DNA from: Pratylenchus scribneri
Taxonomy: Eukaryota; Nematoda; Chromadorea; Rhabditida; Pratylenchidae
Length of the DNA stretch: 64,000 bases
Assembly: GCA_030063045.1 (NCBI GenBank)
Contig: JAQSEB010000032.1
Span: 2,604,001-2,668,000 of the forward strand
Direction: 5' to 3'
Positions 51,201 to 64,000 of the stretch are shown in pieces; the first letter of the stretch is position 1; every line of letters starts with the position of its first letter. The notes under the pieces were generated by a model. It was not told the DNA's origin, did not search any database, and worked only from the letters and a program-made list of their open reading frames with translations. A program made the translations under genes and the position numbers.

Positions 51201-52022
51201 AAAAATGACAATATTATATTTCAATAATATAATTTTCAGGCCGCCAAATTCCCATCGTTATTTTTCGGACATTGGAACGTGGATGGTCAGTTCGCACTTG
51301 TGTTTCCATTAAAAAGCATGAATTTGTTTGCGAATATATTGGCGAAGTTTTTTTTAAAATTTTTATTTAATTTTAACAATTAAATTTAAGGTCCTCACAG
51401 TTGATGAAGCATTAGAATCAAAGAAACCGAGCATTTATCAATTCCAAATGGATGCCGGCTCATCTGATTTCAAATTTATGGTGGACGCCGCCACAATTGG
51501 AAATGTAATTAAAAAAAAATACAAAATTGGAGGAAATAATTATTAAAATAATTAAGGAGGCCCGTTTCGTCAACCATTCTTGCAATCCAAATCTTGGTAA
51601 TAAAATGGACACAAAATATACTAAATAAATTTAATTATTAATTTTAGTTGTGCGGCGAGTTTTTGGTGATCGGCTTGACCTGAATTATTTCCGGTAAAAT
51701 AAATAATAAATTCATTCATTCAATTAAATAAAAGAATTGCCTTCTTCGCCAAACGGGACATTGGACCAGGTATTTTTTTTTATTTTATATTTTTATGAAT
51801 GAAAATTTTTAAGGGGACGAATTGACAATTGGTTTGGATTAATTTAATTATAATTTCAACAATTTTAAAATTTGCCTAACAAGATTATAATGCCATGGAC
51901 CAATATGGAAAAGGAAAACGCCAGCAAGTGTGCCGGTCAGTTTTTATTTTTTTGAAATAATTTAATAAATTCAATTTTTTAGATGCAAATCGAAAATGTG
52001 CAAAGGAGTTTATTATTATTGA
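48280..52022 (+). CDS. SUV39-type histone H3K9 methyltransferase (chromo + SET)
   Basis: Multi-exon gene for roughly 600 residues. The N-terminal start at 48280 is the least sure part. Domains in order: chromodomain ([40 protein letters not shown]); pre-SET with clustered cysteines ([40 protein letters not shown]); SET ([78 protein letters not shown]); and post-[18 protein letters not shown] with CXCX4C. This is the complete layout of SUV39/Clr4-type H3K9 methyltransferases. NHSCNPN and ELTIDY are the cofactor and catalytic motifs. A 1.1-kb minisatellite fills the intron between VVQRG and RQIPIV. Confidence 0.93.
50035..51180 (-). repeat. 40-bp minisatellite in SUV39-type intron
   Basis: About 27 units of some 36-40 bp. 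The plus strand reads GTGCAAATTAATTCTTTCCG followed by GAAAAGTGCAACCGGATAAA; a shorter form has GGGGCAACATAAAA. This is the reverse complement of the unit in the MROH1 intron at 16505-17340. It lies between the pre-SET and SET exons. Confidence 0.96.
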
Positions 52023-52273
52023 ATGGATGGATGGATGAATTGGGCAAATTACAATATTCTGTTTTGTTATGACAATTTTTAAAATTCCTTTCATCACACA
52101 TATTCAGGGCTTATAATTTTTCACTTATTTTTTCCGATCTCGCCCACCCCCCTCCTTCACTTTCATTTAAATTTGCCAATGTGCTTTTCATGTCTTTATC
52201 AATTAAATAAAAAATGCGAATAGAAAACAATTTCAATTTATCAACTGAACATTTTCATCATTATCAATTAGAA

Positions 52274-60097
<7,824 letters not shown>

Positions 60098-61474
60098 CGA
60101 AAAAATGAAAGGGAAAAAAGATAAAATTTGGATGAATGAATGAATGGTGTAAAATTGCGGGAACAAAAAAGGGAAAATTGGAAGGGAACATTGGGTTATT
60201 TATTTTATTCTTATCGCTTTTAGAAATCTTTGATGAGGGAAGAAAAGGTGAATTTTTGCAGGGAAAATTTAATAAATTGCCTCTAGTAAAATTCATAAAT
60301 GGGAAAAGGTGTTTTATGTAGAAATATCTGTTCTTTTTTTGCCGAAAGCTTATAACTTTTTAATGCTTGATCTAACTAAGACCGTATAAACTTTATAACA
60401 TTCAATAGAGCTGGTCAAGATGAGCCAATTTATGTGTCTCGCTTGCACTATTTGGACAAAAATTGAAATATTAAACCGTCCAAACCATATTTGGCTTTTG
60501 GTTCATAACTTTTTTGTTTTGATCTAAACCCGGACAATCTATAGGTCATTAGATGCGTCTCGGTGAGCTTCATCGAATGGTGTAAAGTTTATATGTCTAA
60601 GAACAAGCATTAAAAAGTTTTAGTCATTAGCCTTAAGGCAAAAATCAGACTCTTTGGCAACTTTTCCTCCCCACTCTTTAATAAATTATTATCAAATGAA
60701 TATTCAAAAAAATTTGTCTGCTTTTTTTCGATTTCCTTAAAAGGATTTGGGGAATATTATTTTTTCATTTTTTTTTTCAATTTGACTAATTGCGAAAAAA
60801 GGGGATTGCAAAAATGAAGACCAGCAGTGGGAGGAATTATGGGAGCAAATGAATGGAAAAATTGTTGGGAATTTTGGGGAATGAAGAGAAGAAGCCTAGC
60901 AATAATTAAGAGGATTCCCCGCTAATCAACGCAGAGGAGACGACGGTCTTCCCTCATCGTTTTCCTTCTTTTTAGCGAAGATAATTCCCCTTTTTGTCAT
61001 GGACGCCCGTCGCCGCCGGAGGGGCCGAATTTGCAGGAATTTGTAAATAATAAAAATGCACAGAACACGTTGAAAATGGTGATTGGAATAGTAAATTGGC
61101 CACTATTTTTAGTTGGTAAAAAGGAATAAAAAAATGGAAAGGTGCAAAGAAAAGATGGCTCTATTTCGTTCTTCGGTGGTGGTTGGTCGGCCACATGCCC
61201 CCAACTAGGCCATCCCCCCTCTTCTCCGCATACGGGCGTGTGGGAAATCGATTACTGCAAAAAATGGGGGAAATGAAGGAGGCAAAAAAGCCAAAAGCCG
61301 AATGGCTTAATAAAAATGTGGTTTATCAAAAGAATTTATGCATCCAAATTTAAAATAAATTCAATGATTTAGTGTCGACTAAAATTTTAGGGAAAACATT
61401 CATAAAATTGGGAGGAGAGTGCCTAAAACAAAAAAAATAAAGCATCAATGCAATTGGATTGGAACAAAATGATA
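60098..61474. other. intergenic between AMP deaminase and DLST, with foldback element
   Basis: Contains the presumed AMP deaminase promoter (near 60100-60330), the foldback element at 60341-60640, and purine-rich and GC-richer sequence at 60820-61300. A minus-strand open frame at 60997-61194 (MADQPPPKNEIEPSFLCTFP at its start, then hydrophobic) has no recognised homology. No further gene can be supported. Confidence 0.4.
60341..60640. mobile_element. putative foldback element with ~80-bp imperfect inverted arms
   Basis: The left arm (about 60341-60420) contains ACTTTTTAATGCTTGATCTA and GTATAAACTTTATAACATTC. The right arm (about 60555-60638) is its imperfect reverse complement, with TAAAAAGTTTTAGTCATTAG and GAATGGTGTAAAGTTTATAT. 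About 130 bp separates the arms. No open frame and no confirmed target-site duplication. A MITE-like element is the simplest reading. Confidence 0.5.
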
Positions 61475-63753
61475 TTAAAGGTCGAGCATAATTGTCAATG
61501 GATCCTCGACTGCTTGTTTGATTTTGCGCAAAAATGTGACCGCCTCCCTGCCATCAATCAATCGGTGATCATAGGTCAATGCAACGAACATCATCGGCCG
61601 AATTTCCACCTTTAAAAATATTCAATTAAATTGAATATTCCCACCCATTCATTTTACCTTTCCATCAACGGCAACCGGACGATCGAAAATGCCGTGCATG
61701 CCAAGAATGGCCGATTGAGGGGGATTGATGATTGGTGTGCCGAACAGTGAGCCAAAGACGCCGCCATTGCTGATTGTGAATGTGCCTCCCTCCATATCCT
61801 CAATTGCCAATTTGTTATCGCGTGCCTGTGAAAGAATTGAGATAAATTTTGGATAAGCTGATTTGGTTTTGTTTTTGGTTGAATTATTATATTTCGTTTA
61901 GAAAATGAATGTAGTAATTATATAAAAAAGAATAAAAGTGTACATCAAGCTCGAAAAAATTATTTGCCTCTGAATGGGTTCGAACCCGCGACCTAAATGT
62001 TGCGGAACTGAAGGGTCACCCACTCGACTAAAAAACCTTATTAGCGGATTTTGCTACAATTTTGCCTAGCCAATGTGCAAATTTATATTCCCCGTAATTT
62101 TTCACCAACCTTGATTCCAAGTTCACCCAACATTTTCTCAATTTCAGAATAGCTCATCTGCTCCACATTTCGCAAAACCGGCACAACCAATCCTTTTTGG
62201 GTGGCAACCGCAATTGATATGTCCACATAGTTTCGATAAATTATTTCACTGCCCTCAATTACTAAAAAATGTGAATGGATTAATATTCTTATACAATTTT
62301 TTGTTCGAAATATTCTATTTCGTTTAGAAATGTACTTTAGAATGTGTAAAAATTACAATCGAGCTCGAAAAAAAATATTGGACTCTGAATGGATTCGAAC
62401 CTGGGACCTAAATTTCTAAAAAGTAAAGGTTACCCATTCAGCCAAACAAATTTGGAGTTTTTTTTTTGTTAAAATCTATAAACCCTAGCCCAGTTCCATT
62501 ATACTACAAAAATATTGTTAAAAATATTTACCTGCATTGACAACGGGCAATTCCTTCAGAGCAATGGCCGATGCCCGAACAAATGGGGACATTAGACCAA
62601 GTTTGACGCCGTGTTTCTTCGTGAACGCTTCCTGATATTTCTTTCGCATTTGCATCACATTGCTTAAATAAAAATGTTTTGATAAGTATAAAATAAGATG
62701 AAACTAACAAAAGATCTATTTCATTGAATGTGGTCAACATTGCATTCGTATTTTGTGCCTCTTTCAGCCGTTCCGCAATTCGCAGTCTCATTCGATTCAT
62801 TTTCACCCGGGTTTCGGTTCTATCACCGGTAATTGCCTGGGAATCTCCTTCTAAAATTAAAACATGAAATTTAATTAATTTATTTGGATAAACTTTGTTG
62901 TGGTTGTGCATGAGCAGCTTGGGAAATTGACGGAGGCATTCGCGGTTTAATCTCTTCAATTGGTTTTGAACTCATCGGTTGTTTTGGAATTTCAGGAATT
63001 GGTGGCATTTTTGATGGAATTGCTATAAATAAAATTTATTAATGTATGTCCACGAAATTACCTTGTTCCGCCGGTTTTTGAGTGACATCAGGTTTTGGTG
63101 GCTTTGTTTCCTTTTTCTGTTCAGGTTCGGCTGGTTTTGGAGGAGCTGCCGCTGATGGTTGCTGTCCTCCTCCCTCCCCTTTCTCCATTTTATATAATTT
63201 CTGCTTTGCTGTAACTTTTGAACCATCTTCAACCAAAAATTCCACAATTTTCCCAGAAAATGGAGCTGGAACTTCGACGGAAGTCTGAAAAATCAACTTA
63301 TATTCACTATACAAATTAAAAAACTTTGTCGGTCTCAATTTCCGCAACAATTTCATCCGATTTGACAAAATCTCCGACTTCTATAAATTAAAATTTCGTT
63401 AATATAAATAAAATGTTAATTTATACGTTTCTGCCATCTAATATCTCCTTCGGAAATTGATTCGGCAAATGCTGGTCCTTCCACTTCCACAATATCGCCT
63501 CCTAAAATTGTATTTTCAATGTATTTAACTGAACATTAAATTCTTACTCAATGAATAAGTGAAGGTAAATTTCCTTGCAAATGTTGTTTGAATAGGTCTC
63601 GCAACAAGTTGAGCAATTCCTGGCTGATATTGGCTAGAATATGAGCGAAAAAAACACTAAAAAGATGATTTTTAATTTCAAAACATTTTAATTCTTTACC
63701 TGAGGAGTTCGAATTGATAATCTGATGAATCGGATATTTCGGACAAAATTCAT
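61475..63753 (-). CDS. dlst-1: dihydrolipoamide succinyltransferase (E2 of 2-oxoglutarate dehydrogenase)
   Basis: Minus-strand gene, start 63753, stop 61475, about 450 residues. The N-terminus [18 protein letters not shown] is a mitochondrial presequence. The lipoyl domain includes [20 protein letters not shown] and [20 protein letters not shown], with the lipoylated Lys of ETDK at an exon junction. A Pro/Lys-rich linker ([20 protein letters not shown]) follows. The catalytic domain runs from [20 protein letters not shown] through [20 protein letters not shown] and [18 protein letters not shown] to the active-site [15 protein letters not shown]. There is no peripheral subunit-binding domain, as usual for animal DLST. 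It transfers succinyl groups to CoA in the TCA cycle. Two introns contain SINE copies. Confidence 0.94.
61891..62048 (-). mobile_element. tRNA-derived SINE-like copy C, DLST intron
   Basis: Minus strand: head TTTTTAGTCGAGTGGGTGAC (A-box-like), then AACATTTAGGTCGCGGGTTC with the B-box-like GGGTTCGAACCC, then a body with TTTTTTCGAGCTTGATGTAC and an end CTAAACGAAAT. It aligns over its length with copy D. Sense to DLST and wholly intronic. The anticodon arm is not convincing, so it is not a working tRNA gene. Confidence 0.75.
62317..62458 (-). mobile_element. tRNA-derived SINE-like copy D, DLST intron
   Basis: Minus strand: head TTTGGCTGAATGGGTAACC (A-box-like), AAATTTAGGTCCC, B-box-like GGTTCGAATCC, then body TTTTTTTTCGAGCTCGATTG and an end TTTCTAAACGAAAT identical in its last bases to copy C. 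Located in the next DLST intron, 270 bp from copy C, in the same orientation. Confidence 0.75.
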
Positions 63754-64000
63754 TTTCCTCTTTCGAATTGTAAAAAAAGAGATTTTTCTAAATTGAAAAA
63801 AATTTGTTCTCATTAATTCACGTTTTTATAAGGAAAAAAAAAATTTAAAAAAAATGGTTTTTTTTATTAGAATTAACTGCTGGTGAATTTTCTGATTAAT
63901 TTGCAAATTGCTCACTCACTCACTCATTTGTCATTAATATTGGTTGACTTTTCTCTTTTGCAAATAAAGAGCAGAAAATTAAACCAACTAAAAGCCCTAC

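Noticed and set aside
61966..62048. Functional tRNA gene on the minus strand
   Set aside because: A and B boxes are recognisable, but acceptor and anticodon stems do not pair well and a conserved non-tRNA body follows, shared with other copies. A SINE is the better explanation.

Overview
The window is nuclear DNA from a nematode. The genes are AT-rich and cut by many very short introns (mostly about 40-60 bp). Several products have nematode-type counterparts (CLIK/UNC-87-like calponin repeats, a protein-only RNase P, MROH1, MIER1, PIH1D1). The compact introns, minisatellite load and apparent GC-AG introns would suit a plant-parasitic tylenchid such as a cyst nematode, but that placement is inference. 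All gene calls come from reading the translation by eye; no search was run.

Layout. 1-1.6 kb: a 58-bp satellite and a GCACGAAC-rich block. 1.7-10.2 kb: a segmental duplication carrying a small coiled-coil gene (copies at 1.7-2.1 and 9.2-9.5 kb, an inverted relative at 8.2 kb), flanking GABA transaminase, TAF13 and PRORP. 10.6-23.7 kb: aspartate aminotransferase, a POLE4-like histone-fold protein, an unknown protein and the large HEAT-repeat gene MROH1, head-to-tail with gaps of about 165-220 bp. 24.5-30.8 kb: a CCHC zinc-knuckle protein, an HP1-like protein and a CLIK-repeat gene. 30.9-42.5 kb: a TBX2-like T-box gene (-), MIER1 (+), a type-IV-like inositol 5-phosphatase (-) and a homeobox gene (+). 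43.6-52.0 kb: DTD1 (-), YIPF5 (+), PIH1D1 (+), an unidentified membrane protein (-) and a SUV39-type chromodomain/SET methyltransferase (+). 52.3-63.8 kb: AMP deaminase (-) and DLST (-).

The most striking feature is repetitive. Five minisatellite arrays between 31 and 58 kb share an invariant AGGCGGAATTA core joined to array-specific partner sequence; three of them lie inside introns of conserved genes (T-box, 5-phosphatase, AMP deaminase). A second 40-bp family sits in introns of MROH1 and the SUV39 gene in opposite orientations. A tRNA-derived SINE family has four visible copies, all intronic (two in MROH1, two in DLST). Several genes look broken in an open-reading-frame scan but become continuous once short introns, including GC-AG ones, are removed.

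Functionally the window is mostly housekeeping (GABA and aspartate transamination, TCA cycle, purine metabolism, mitochondrial RNA processing, proofreading of D-aminoacyl-tRNA, ER-Golgi traffic) plus chromatin and developmental regulators: HP1-like, SUV39-like, MIER1, T-box and homeobox.
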